64,000 nucleotides of DNA, taken from contig CAWGRQ010000033.1 in NCBI GenBank assembly GCA_963824985.1, positions 1-64,000 of the forward strand. Direction: 5' to 3'. The first letter of the stretch is position 1. Each line of letters begins with the position of its first letter. Shown piece by piece: positions 27,782-36,606 of the stretch. Source of the stretch: JAFNAG01 sp963824985. GTDB lineage: Bacteria > Acidobacteriota > UBA6911. Below the pieces are notes generated by a model, which searched no databases, was not told where the DNA came from, and worked only from the letters and a program-made list of their open reading frames with translations. The translations under genes were made by a program, and so were the position numbers.

Positions 27782-28882
27782 ATGCAACAGCAGGAATTTC
27801 GAAAAGGCTGCTATCGCGGCCTCGCGCTCTGGCTGATCGCAACCGCGCTGCTTTCTTCAGCAAGTGCACAAATCGCCAGGAACGGCAAGCCAGAACCGCT
27901 GATGATCCAGGAGCAAGGCAGCTTCGCGGTCGGTGGCAAGGTCATCACTAATTCCGGTACCTTCAATCCAAAGCAGCCAACGCCTGATGGCCAGACACTG
28001 CATGGCGACCACGCATACGTCTTTTACCAGATTCCAGTGAATCGGCGTAAGCTTCCGCTCGTGTTTCTGCACGGCGCAGGGCAGTTCTCGAAGACCTGGG
28101 AGACCACTCCCGATGGCCGAGAGGGCTTCCAGACGATCTTTCTCCGTCGTCGCTTTCCGGTATATCTAATCGATCAGCCGCGTCGTGGCAATGCGGGCCG
28201 TAGTACGGTCTCAGCGACGATCAACGCCACGCCCGATGAGCAGATGTGGTTCGATACGTTCCGGGTTGGTATCTGGCCGGAATATTTTCCGGGTGTCCAG
28301 TTCTCGAAAGATCCTGAAGCTCTCAACCAATACTTCCGTCAGATGACACCGAACGTGGGACCGTACGATCCCGAGGTGATCTCCGACGCCTGCGCGGCAC
28401 TGTTCAACAAGATCGGGCCAGCAGTCTTTGTGACTCACTCGCAAGGTGGCGGACTTGGATGGGCGACAGTCCTTAAGACCGGCAATGTGCGAGGAATCGT
28501 AGCGTACGAGCCAGGTAGCGGCTTCCTGTTTCCGGAGGGAGAAGTTCCGGAGACGCTGCCAAGTTCCGGTGGGGCGCTCGCGGCCATCGGCGTGCCCATG
28601 GCCGAGTTCATGAAACTCACCAAGATTCCCATCATCATCTTTTACGGTGACTTCATCCCTGAGAAGCCCAGCGATAATCCCGGCCAGGATGGATGGCGAG
28701 TCCGGCTGGAGATGGCCAGAAAGTGGCGGGACACAGTCAACCGTCACGGTGGCGACGTGACCGTTGTGCACCTCCCGGAAGTCGGCGTCCATGGAAATAC
28801 CCACTTCCCGTTCTCCGATTTGAATAACAAACAAGTGGCTGACCTGATGTCGAAGTTTCTCTCGGAGAAGAAGCTGGACTGA
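27782..28882 (+). CDS. Secreted alpha/beta hydrolase
   Basis: A 366-residue protein from ATG 27782 with a signal peptide (LALWLIATALLSSASAQ) very similar to that of the preceding esterase. Hydrolase motifs: LVFLHGAGQFSKTW (oxyanion), VTHSQGGG (nucleophile Ser), IIIFYGDFIP (strand before Asp) and VHGNTHFPFSD (catalytic His). The pattern matches esterase-like proteins of the CatD/DUF-type secreted hydrolases. Substrate unknown. It follows the carboxylesterase by 79 bp and probably shares its transcript. Confidence 0.8.
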   Translation: MQQQEFRKGCYRGLALWLIATALLSSASAQIARNGKPEPLMIQEQGSFAVGGKVITNSGTFNPKQPTPDGQTLHGDHAYVFYQIPVNRRKLPLVFLHGAGQFSKTWETTPDGREGFQTIFLRRRFPVYLIDQPRRGNAGRSTVSATINATPDEQMWFDTFRVGIWPEYFPGVQFSKDPEALNQYFRQMTPNVGPYDPEVISDACAALFNKIGPAVFVTHSQGGGLGWATVLKTGNVRGIVAYEPGSGFLFPEGEVPETLPSSGGALAAIGVPMAEFMKLTKIPIIIFYGDFIPEKPSDNPGQDGWRVRLEMARKWRDTVNRHGGDVTVVHLPEVGVHGNTHFPFSDLNNKQVADLMSKFLSEKKLD

Positions 28883-29023
28883 TCCGCTGCTGAACCTCGC
28901 GGCGCTTCTGGTCATGCTGGAACGCCAGCGTTTTCTCGCAAGACAAAGGAGTTTGAAAATATCACTCTTGAAACGCCCTGTCGTAATCCTGGATTTGAGA
29001 GAAGGGCTCCGAAGAAGGAAATA

Positions 29024-29073
29024 ATGCAGAAGAGAAAACTGGGAAAGAGAGGTCTCGAAGTTTCAGCCCTCAT
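29024..29073 (+). pseudogene. 5' stub of a second aldo/keto reductase gene
   Basis: ATG 29024 and 15 further codons (MQKRKLGKRGLEVSAL) match the start of the aldo/keto reductase at 23928 almost exactly, including an AGGAAAT site before it. The similarity stops at about 29071, where the PQQ-protein gene begins in the same frame. A joint deletion or insertion removed the rest of the reductase gene. Confidence 0.75.
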
Positions 29074-30496
29074 GAATCGCTATTTCTTGTTTATCATATT
29101 CTCCTGTGTCGCCGCGTTTCCGCTGGTTTCACAGGATTGGCCAATGTGGGGCGGCACGGTTCAACGCAACATGACTTCACCCATGAAGAACCTGCCGGAA
29201 TCCTGGGATGTCAAAAACGGGAAAAACATTAAATGGAAGGTGCAGATCGGTTCGACCTCGTATGGCAATCCGGTCGTGGCCGACGGGAAGGTCTTCCTCG
29301 GCACCAACAATGCCAATCCCAGAAACCCTGATATCCAGGGTGATAAAGGTGTGCTTATGTGCTTCCGGGAGTCCGACGGCAGGTTTCTATGGCAGGCGAT
29401 GTCGGATAAGTTGGAATCCGGATTTGAAAATGACTGGCCCGAGCAGGGTGTCTGCTCATCCCCGGCGGTGGAAGGAAAGCGGCTTTATTACGTGAGCAAC
29501 CGCGGGGAACTTGTTTGCCTGGATACGGAAGGATTCACCGACGGCAAAAATGATGGGCCTCTGCAGGATGAGATCCATAAAGGGCCAACCGATGCTGACA
29601 TCGTCTGGAAGCTCGATATGATGAAGGAACTGGGCGTTTTCCCGCATAACATGACAAGCTCGTCACCGCTCATTTGGGAAGACCTGATCTTTGTCGTGAC
29701 CTCTAACGGACGTGATGCCGAAGGCGATAAGCTGCCTGCTCCAAAGGCTCCCAGCTTTATCGCTGTGAACAAGAATACCGGCAAGGTCGCGTGGCAGGAC
29801 AATTCTCCAGGTGATGGCATTCTTCATGGCCAGTGGACCTCTCCGGCTCTCGGAGTAGTCGATGGAGTTCAGCAGGTGTTTTTCCCGGGAGGTGACGGTT
29901 GGCTTTACGGCTTCAATGCCCGGACGGGAGAAAAACTCTGGAAATTCGATTTGAACCCGAAAGCCGCAGTATGGCCCAAAACACGCAACTACGGTCTTTC
30001 CACGCCGGTATTCAGCGGCGGCAAAATTTTCATGAGCGTGGGCCAGGACCCGGATGGCGGCCAAGGAGTCGGACACGCTTATTGTATTGACCCGGCCAAT
30101 CGAGGCGATATCACGGAATCAGGCCGGGTCTGGCAATATGACAAAATCAACCGGTCCATTTCAACGGCAGCCGTCGCCGACGGATTGGTTTATATCTCGG
30201 ATTTCAGGGGAATCCTCCACTGCCTCGATGCCGGCACCGGAAAACCGTACTGGACTTTTGACATGCTGGCCCCGGTTTGGGGCTCTCCGTTGGTGGCGGA
30301 TGGCAAGGTCTATGTCGGGGATCAAGACGGAGACGTCGCCATCCTGAAAACGGGCAAGGAGATGGCAAAAGTCGCCGAGATCGACATGGGAAATGCCGTG
30401 TGCAGTACACCCGTGCCTGCCAACGGGGTTTTGTACATCATGACGAACTCGCAACTCCACGCGATTGCCGTGAATGCTGGTGTTTCTGACAAGTGA
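29072..30496 (+). CDS. Secreted PQQ-binding-like beta-propeller protein, cargo copy 1
   Basis: A 474-residue protein from ATG 29072 with a signal peptide (MNRYFLFIIFSCVAAFPLVS) and then WPMWGG, the standard opening of PQQ_2/outer membrane assembly-like propellers. At least five Trp-docking blades can be seen (for example KNIKWKVQIG, VAWQDNSPG, GEKLWKFDLN, GKPYWTFDM). No dehydrogenase Ca or Cys-pair motif is seen, so a binding or scaffold role is more likely than catalysis. The frame is open 48 bp further upstream through the aldo/keto reductase stub, so a fusion product is possible. Next gene 51 bp downstream. Confidence 0.82.
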   Translation: MNRYFLFIIFSCVAAFPLVSQDWPMWGGTVQRNMTSPMKNLPESWDVKNGKNIKWKVQIGSTSYGNPVVADGKVFLGTNNANPRNPDIQGDKGVLMCFRESDGRFLWQAMSDKLESGFENDWPEQGVCSSPAVEGKRLYYVSNRGELVCLDTEGFTDGKNDGPLQDEIHKGPTDADIVWKLDMMKELGVFPHNMTSSSPLIWEDLIFVVTSNGRDAEGDKLPAPKAPSFIAVNKNTGKVAWQDNSPGDGILHGQWTSPALGVVDGVQQVFFPGGDGWLYGFNARTGEKLWKFDLNPKAAVWPKTRNYGLSTPVFSGGKIFMSVGQDPDGGQGVGHAYCIDPANRGDITESGRVWQYDKINRSISTAAVADGLVYISDFRGILHCLDAGTGKPYWTFDMLAPVWGSPLVADGKVYVGDQDGDVAILKTGKEMAKVAEIDMGNAVCSTPVPANGVLYIMTNSQLHAIAVNAGVSDK

Positions 30497-30546
30497 AAGA
30501 TGAGATTCAGCGCAGACTATAACCCTTCTTTAAAGGAAATGAAGCC

Positions 30547-31884
30547 ATGCGGATAAAAGCCAAGGGAAAATCCATAACCATCATTATCTTTGCATTATTC
30601 GTGGCCTGCGCCTTCGCCGCGGATTGGCCGCAATATTACGGACCCAAGAGAGATAGCACGTCCACGGAGAAGGGCATTTTGCGAAGCTGGCCGAAGGAAG
30701 GACCCAAAATTCTCTGGACGGCTCCTGTCGACATGGGCTATGGCGGCCCGGCTGTCAGCGCCGGCAAGGTTTACCTGCTCGACAGAGATGATAAAGTCGG
30801 CGATAAGCTTAGATGCCTTGACCTTGCGAGCGGAAAGGAACTTTGGGATTTTGCCTATGACGCCCCGGGCAGGTTTGACCATCCCGGTTCACGAACTGTA
30901 CCGACAGTGGATGGCGATAACGTTTATACCTGCGGACCGGTGGGAGACCTGTATTGCATCAGCACAGCCACACACAAGCCGGTCTGGAATAAAAACATCT
31001 GGAAGGATTTTGGTGGGGGAACCAGCGTTCCCGCCAATTTTTTTAGTGCCGGATCCCGTGAAAGCTCGCTGCCTGCATGGGGAATAACTCAGAATCCTTT
31101 AATTTACCGTAATCTCGTGATCATAGGCTCGCAAACAACCCAAGCGGGTGTGGTCGCCTATGACAAATTGACGGGCGATCTCAAATGGAAATCGCCCGCA
31201 CTTTCAGGCAATGCTGGATATGTCAGCCCATCGATCGTCAAGGTCGGCGGAGAGGATCACCTGGTTATGGTCACGGCCGCTTCGGGATTTGGCCGCAACG
31301 CGAGTGGCGGCAGCGTCAACGGCCTCGACCCGCTCAGCGGAAAAGTACTGTGGACCTACAGCAACTTCCAGTGCATCATCCCGGTTCCTCATGCGGTCGA
31401 TGCCGGGGAAGGTCGAATGCTCATTACAGGCGGATACAACGCGGGAGCTGCCATGATCAGGATTCAAAAAAAAGATGACGGCAGCTACGGATTGACAGAA
31501 CTGTTTAAAACCGTGAACTTTGGCTCCCACACGCAGCCACCGATTCTGTTTAAAGACCATTTTTATGTCCAATATACAACCAACGAGCGGAGCGACGGCC
31601 TGGTGTGCATGACCATGGATGGCCAGATCAAGTGGAAAACTGGTGACGAAGCAGCCTTTAATAAGGGCGGTGGAATCCTCGTCGAAGATTTGCTGCTGGC
31701 CACTGACGGAAACAAGATGCTTTATCTTATCGAGCCTGATCCGTCCGGTTTCAAACCGCTGGCCAGCGCCGAACTGCTGGAATCAGGGCAAAACTGGGCT
31801 CCCTTGGCGCTCGTCGATGGCAAATTGCTGATACGGGACCATAAAGATTTGAAGTGTGTCGTCGTGGCTCAACAGGGTCGGTAG
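30547..31884 (+). CDS. Secreted PQQ-binding-like beta-propeller protein, cargo copy 2
   Basis: A 445-residue protein from ATG 30547 with AGGAAATGAAGCC upstream. The signal peptide (SITIIIFALFVACAFA) is followed by DWPQYYGPKRD, the usual PQQ-propeller start. Blades such as GKELWDFAYD, GDLKWKSPAL, GKVLWTYSN and GQIKWKTGD are visible. It is similar in plan to the preceding gene but clearly diverged. The pair closes the plus-strand cargo row. Function unknown; related proteins in Acidobacteria and Planctomycetes are often co-transcribed with secreted hydrolases. Confidence 0.82.
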   Translation: MRIKAKGKSITIIIFALFVACAFAADWPQYYGPKRDSTSTEKGILRSWPKEGPKILWTAPVDMGYGGPAVSAGKVYLLDRDDKVGDKLRCLDLASGKELWDFAYDAPGRFDHPGSRTVPTVDGDNVYTCGPVGDLYCISTATHKPVWNKNIWKDFGGGTSVPANFFSAGSRESSLPAWGITQNPLIYRNLVIIGSQTTQAGVVAYDKLTGDLKWKSPALSGNAGYVSPSIVKVGGEDHLVMVTAASGFGRNASGGSVNGLDPLSGKVLWTYSNFQCIIPVPHAVDAGEGRMLITGGYNAGAAMIRIQKKDDGSYGLTELFKTVNFGSHTQPPILFKDHFYVQYTTNERSDGLVCMTMDGQIKWKTGDEAAFNKGGGILVEDLLLATDGNKMLYLIEPDPSGFKPLASAELLESGQNWAPLALVDGKLLIRDHKDLKCVVVAQQGR

Positions 31885-31928
31885 AAATTGGAGGATTAGG
31901 GGTATTTCACTGATTAAGTTCCTTCAAT

Positions 31929-32306
31929 GTGGGAGTAAATCCCAATCCGAGAATTATTTCCGGTCAATATACAGAATCATTGCACCTCAGGATCAATGGT
32001 TCTATGCGTTTGCCCGAGAAATATTCGACCAAAGAGATGGTTCCGACCTTCATGGGGGATCGTGAGATGTCTCCGACAAAAAATGAGCCGGATTTTAAGC
32101 CCCGATGTATTGGAGCGCTCACATTACGGGGCGAAAGGCGGGAATTCCTTGGAGTTTTGCCCTTTGATTCTCTCCCGGTAATCAACTCACTTATGGAAAC
32201 AAAACAGGTCCGATTTCTCGATTTGAATGGTTTCAACCCAAAGCACGGACATGCGGATATAACATGGATCCACTTCTTTAAGAACTACGACCCTAACGAG
32301 TACTAG
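31929..32306 (+). CDS. Hypothetical protein, weak support
   Basis: An open frame of 125 codons in AT-richer DNA. The last 60 residues read well (LTLRGERREFLGVLPFDSLP, then QVRFLDLNGFNPKHGHADIT). An internal ATG at 32004 is an alternative start. No ribosome site or family was recognised. It ends inside the 3' end of the opposite-strand gene. Confidence 0.4.
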   Translation: MGVNPNPRIISGQYTESLHLRINGSMRLPEKYSTKEMVPTFMGDREMSPTKNEPDFKPRCIGALTLRGERREFLGVLPFDSLPVINSLMETKQVRFLDLNGFNPKHGHADITWIHFFKNYDPNEY

Positions 32307-32688
32307 GTTTTTCTTGGGACCGACGTTTCCATTCCTGAATACCGTTGCACCATGCTGCAAGCCACGCGTTACATGCTAATGCCAATGTGTTGGGGTCGCC
32401 TTTTGAGCCGATACCGTTCACCCGGTCTTCGGCCTGGCGAATCAAAGGGCCGTGAGGTAAGCCATGGACTTTCCATTCCCACGCAAGGGAACCGCCGCTT
32501 GTTTCTACTTCATTCCACATGTCGGAAATCTGGAGGGCGGTGCGGGCGATTAGAGCCTTGCCTGCGGCTACATTCCATTGCTCCCGGTCATCAGTGCTGA
32601 AACTGCAGATTCCGCCGGTAGCTCCTGCCGGGATTTCTGATTCTTCGCATGCTATCTGACCCGATTTGATCTGTTGCCAAAGTCCCAC
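32293..32688 (-). CDS. Hypothetical protein of the replication module
   Basis: A 131-residue soluble protein (TDDREQWNVAAGKALIART, LACNAWLAAWCNGIQEW). It starts 65 bp from the end of the symmetric repeat array and points away from it. The family is not recognised; similar small genes sit downstream of DUF927 helicase-like genes in satellite-type elements. Confidence 0.5.
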   Translation of the reverse strand: MGLWQQIKSGQIACEESEIPAGATGGICSFSTDDREQWNVAAGKALIARTALQISDMWNEVETSGGSLAWEWKVHGLPHGPLIRQAEDRVNGIGSKGDPNTLALACNAWLAAWCNGIQEWKRRSQEKPSTR

Positions 32689-32752
32689 CGAACACCTCCG
32701 CTGAAATACTGTGAATCATTAATATGCGTTTGACATGTGCCTGTCGTTTGAT

Positions 32753-32944
32753 GTGGACAGCGTGGACAATGTGGACAGACGCCGTAAATAATAGAAAAAA
32801 ATACTTTTGTACTGTCCACAGTCCTGACAATTCGCTGTCCACAGTGTCTTTCGTGTGGACAGAGATCATTCCGTATTGTGGACAGTGCAACCGCTGTATT
32901 TGCATTGTCTTGCAGATCCTGTCCACATTGTCCACACTGTCCAC
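32753..32944. repeat. Symmetric array of ten GTGGACA sites, putative origin
   Basis: GTGGACA occurs on the plus strand at 32753, 32762, 32771, 32855 and 32878, and its complement TGTCCAC at 32813, 32836, 32920, 32929 and 32938. Every site has a mirror partner about one centre (paired first and last bases always sum to 65697). The outer triplets have a 9-bp period and form a 26-bp inverted repeat with one mismatch. An A/T-rich tract (about 32785-32810) lies only on the left side, like a DNA-unwinding element. It is intergenic, beside the DUF927-like and CHC2 genes, and looks like an initiator-binding origin. Confidence 0.85.
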
Positions 32945-33043
32945 AGTGAAATTCGGAAAGTTCACGATTCATCGCAGAATATCCTCCCGAATCACATACA
33001 CAACTACCCGGTTGTCCTGGTCCGAGGAGTCCGGTCCGACTCT

Positions 33044-34751
33044 TCACCGGGAGATGAGCCTTCCGCCGTCCCCGGCGACCAGATGGCCGCACTCCGTCAG
33101 TGCCTTCGCAACCGCCTGAGCATCGAATTCGCGGCAAACTTCAGCTTTGAAGGTTTCGCGCATGATCCAGAACTCCCCGCCATCGGCATTCTTCCGATAG
33201 AATCCGGCGCGGGCAGTGATAGGACGGGTCTCGTTCTCCCGCTCAAAATGGGCAGAACCGTGCTGCTCGAGGAACAGCCGCACCTGGCGGGTTGCCGCCT
33301 CGATGCCCATCGCCCCGGAGGTTCCGCGCCCGGCCAGCCACTCCTTGAAAAGGCCTACACTAGCTTCAACAGCCGCGTCTTCAGGCCATGGGAGGATCCC
33401 GGCTTCGATGGCGATTTCGCCAGCGACCGCTACCATCGCAAAACGCCCTGCCGCGCGGCTTACCTCCCCGCTGGCAGCTTGCGGGACATTCATCCTTATG
33501 AATGCCTTCCGGAACTTTTGCGCGTTGGTCCTGACTTTGTTCATGGTTGGTGGTCACAAACTGAAGAAAATGACGGATCGGGGAGCCGTAAATCCGTTTC
33601 GTGGCATCTTGCAGGCAGCGTGCAAACATGTCGGTGGAAGAGGAGCCGTGCAGGTTCTGAAACAGGCCAAGTCCTGCCCCAGCATCTGCCTGAAGATTGA
33701 CCAGGCGCACTTCCTGACCAGCGAGTGTCCGCCTCCCGATGCCGGCGATATGATCTGCCAGGCTCATTTCGCCGGCGGACAGGAAAAGAAGTCGCCAAGT
33801 CGATTTTCGGCGCAAGCCTCCGGCCGCCTTGCTCCTGTTTTTCCCTTGCCCATTGGCGCGCATATAGGCGACTTCGCCGGCCTCTCTGGCTTCGCATTGG
33901 CTCAATTCATCGAGGATCAGTGTGAGATCGTTGTGGGCTTCGGCGACCGACTCCAGGCCATTGGATGTGGAACGCCAGGACTGAAGAAAACCAGTTTTCC
34001 CCCCGCCGCCCAGGACGGAGCCGGCAAGATATAGCGCGGTCGTCTTGCCGGTCGAAGAACCGCCGACGAAATGGAATCCGCCCGGCTGTTCATCGCACAG
34101 ATTCAGCAGTGGCCCGGCGAGGGCTGCACTTGCGGAGAATATTTACCGCGAATTCCCAACACAGTGTTTCCCGACGGCCTCCTTCCAGTCGTCCAATGTC
34201 CCCGATTGCCGCAGGAGCGATTCGCTCTCGTTCTGATAGATTACCTCTTCCTGGTCCAAGCCGATGGTCATGTCCGGCAAAACAAAGGACCCGCTGTGCC
34301 AACCTACCTGTGTCGTGCACCGCGTGCGCACAGATGGACGTGATTCGGAGAGGTAGCGTATCAGCGCTTCCCGCGCTTTGCGTCCCGGCGCCAGCGACAG
34401 CCCGCCGTCGAGCAGCCTGACTTGTAGCTCGCCACCGTCGCTGGCCAGTGCGGTCGCCGGCATGGCCCATGAATGCAGGTGGCCATCGGCATCGCGCCAT
34501 TGAAGCAGCCGTCCCCAGGATTCGTTGCGGCGATCCCGGGTGAGCCCCACGATTTCAAGCTTGCTGCAAATCCAAATGTCCGGTTTGTCATCATCATCTG
34601 TGACCAGCCATACGCCCGAGTCTTTTACGCGGAATCCCTCCGGAACAACCGCCAAGGATTTTCCGGGCGCAGGACGCTCGATCGGTTCCGGTCCAAGCCC
34701 GGCATGCAGTATCTCGATTTCGCGTGCAGTCAACGCCGGTTCAGAAATCAT
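33044..34751 (-). pseudogene. DUF927 helicase-like gene, broken by a stop and two frameshifts
   Basis: Originally about 565 residues. ATG 34751 overlaps the stop of the CHC2 gene. DUF927 landmarks are clear: GFRVKDSGVWLV near the start, FVGGSSTGKTTALYLAGSV (Walker A), LTLILDEL (Walker B), EVAYMRANGQGKNR, WRLLFLSAGE and LADHIAGIGRRTLAGQEVRL. Breaks: an in-frame TAA at 34143-34145 where relatives have Leu or Met; a slip in the TTTTCCCCCC tract at 33995-34004; and a slip near 33538. Each piece reads normally on both sides. DUF927 proteins act with primases in replication of plasmids and phage satellites. The damage means this module is probably inactive, unless the sequence is in error. Confidence 0.8.
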
Positions 34752-35292
34752 CGCGGTAGAGCCTCCATGCCTGAAGCCGCTCCGCATCGGTGCGGCAGAG
34801 GTCGATCTCATCGAGAAGGTATTCAATCTTTGCCTCATCTTCACTTGCGATCTGCAGCAGTTCCCACCCGAGAGCGTTTTCGGGGTCAGCCGCCAGTTTC
34901 TCCCCGGCGTAATGCGCGATTCGCCGTCTCATAAGGTATTGATCGCGCAGGCGCCGCCCGGTTTGCCTGCACCACTCGCGCACTCTTTCGAGCGCTTCTC
35001 GCTGCCTGACGATTTTCGGGTCCGGCCGCAGAGGTTTGCAGGGGCTATCGATTCCCAAGAAGGCAAGGGCTCCTTTGAAATCCGTTCCCCGGACCTGCCG
35101 CACAAAGTCCATCTTGTCGCCCGCGGCATGGCAGACATGGCAGAAATAGACGCCCTTTTCTTCATTAAGCGACAGCGATGTAGGGCTGTCACCGCCGTGG
35201 ATCGGACAACGTGCGCGGCGCCGGCGTGGCGCCCGTTCGCCTACTTGCTGAAAGATTGTTTCCCAGGAGGGGAGAGACTGGCTCTCGATCAT
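34741..35292 (-). CDS. CHC2 zinc-finger protein, split-primase type
   Basis: A 183-residue protein from ATG 35292. The N-terminal CHC2 finger is complete: CPIHGGDSPTSLSL, then YFCHVCHAAGDKMDFV, giving Cys-His-Cys-Cys ligands, followed by GTDFKGALAFLGI. There is no Toprim domain; the second half is helical and charged. In satellite-type elements such stand-alone CHC2 proteins accompany DUF927 genes and stand in for the DNA-binding part of a primase. It overlaps both neighbours (AlpA stop and DUF927 start), so the three are one operon. Confidence 0.85.
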   Translation of the reverse strand: MIESQSLPSWETIFQQVGERAPRRRRARCPIHGGDSPTSLSLNEEKGVYFCHVCHAAGDKMDFVRQVRGTDFKGALAFLGIDSPCKPLRPDPKIVRQREALERVREWCRQTGRRLRDQYLMRRRIAHYAGEKLAADPENALGWELLQIASEDEAKIEYLLDEIDLCRTDAERLQAWRLYRDDF

Positions 35293-35467
35293 TATCTCTC
35301 CTCCGCCCTTGCCTTCAGCCACTCCATGATTTCTGCCTCGGTCCAGCCCACGCAGCGCTCAGTCAATTGGACTTTCTTCGGGAACTCCCCCCTCCGCTCC
35401 AACCGCCATCGCGTTACCCTGGAAAGACCGGTTAACTGTTTTACTTCGCGTTCAGGTAGCATCTTCA
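35292..35467 (-). CDS. AlpA-family excisionase/regulator
   Basis: A 57-residue MerR-like helix-turn-helix protein from ATG 35467 with AAAGGAGGACAG directly upstream. Motif: LPEREVKQLTGLSRVTRWRL, then FPKKVQLTERCVGWTEAEI, typical of AlpA. Such proteins control integrase expression or act as excisionases in satellite and genomic-island elements. First gene of the AlpA-CHC2-DUF927 operon. Confidence 0.88.
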
Positions 35468-35675
35468 TCTGTCCTCCTTTGCCGCGCTTTATTGCGCGTG
35501 CAGACAGATGAATACACCCGAATCGGAGGGACATTTCCCTTGGCGTCCCTATTTCTAGTTGCGGCTTGATTTCTCGTGAAACAACAGGAGCTTGCAGGAG
35601 AGGGACATTAGGAGCGTCCCTCCAAATGTCCCCATGAATATATGAAAAATCCTATTCTGGATCCGGTAGAGGTTG

Positions 35676-36301
35676 CTATTTCTGTATATTAAGAAGGCCT
35701 TGCGATTTTAAGGCGTTCCTGCGGCGATAGTAGACTTTTTTGAAACGGTCGAACGCATCCACGTGTGCGGAGTTTTCACGGTCAGCGACGTCGCCATAAT
35801 TGCGGATTTCAGGAAAGGCAACTCTCAAATCGTCGAGCCACCGATCGCGGGCGACGTTTTTAAGCTCTCTCATCAGGCACTGCATGGGGGTCTTTCCCCT
35901 CTTGATGCAGTCGTCGATGATGGCAAGCGTCTTCTCTCCCATCTTCTTGCGACGCATTATGGGCAGTCGATCTAATGCTGCCATCTCATCGGCATAGGTA
36001 GCCTGCACCTTCCCTTTGCCCTCCAATTCCTGTTTTCTCTGCTCTCTTTTGGCCTTTATCATCCAAGCCAATTGCCTGAGGTAATCAGCTGCGCGGTCGA
36101 CCGCTTCCCAAGTCTCGTTGTATTGGTCTATATGTTCTTGCTCCCAGGTATTCGGGTCTTTAGACCGGTGCCTGTTTTCCAGTCGCCTCAAGCGGATGAT
36201 CGGGCCTTCAATTGTTCTCTGAAAAACACGAGCATACGCGGGCGAAATGTAGAATTCCAATAACCTGCGGCCTCTTTCAAACTGGGAATGAATCAAAGCC
36301 A
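35676..36301 (-). CDS. Hypothetical helical protein
   Basis: A 208-residue, mainly helical and basic protein (RLRRLENRHRSKDPN, WMIKAKREQRKQELEG, FKKVYYRRRNALKSQ). The frame is open to a TTG at 36404, which would add a CHSC-containing segment; I prefer the ATG at 36301 because the earlier part lacks coding character. It is 209 bp upstream of the AlpA gene on the same strand. It could be a terminase-small-subunit or packaging-like protein, but no motif proves it. Confidence 0.5.
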
Positions 36302-36606
36302 TATCCAGGGTTACTGAAGTGACGGTACCGGCTGGGTAGGCTGCCTTTGAGGCCGTTTCAAACGCTCCGCCAAGGGCGCGATAACAGCTGTGACAATATC
36401 CCAACCACCGTCGTCTGACATGCTCCCACCTTCCCGCATGGTCCCGATCAGAGTAGGCCCGGCAGGTGGTTCTGGAAGCGACCGCTTTTCGCTGATCAGG
36501 CTAGCCGGGCTGGTTCACCTTTGATCTTATCATCACCTGGGGCTGAACCGAAAAGCAGTCTGCCGCCACCAAAGACCTCGGACTCAAGTGCCCTCACATG
36601 CGGGAA
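36302..36606. other. Spacer, no clear gene
   Basis: Contains the possible 5' extension of the preceding gene and a short alternative frame starting MSDDGGWDIV near 36420. Nothing else was recognised. Confidence 0.35.
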
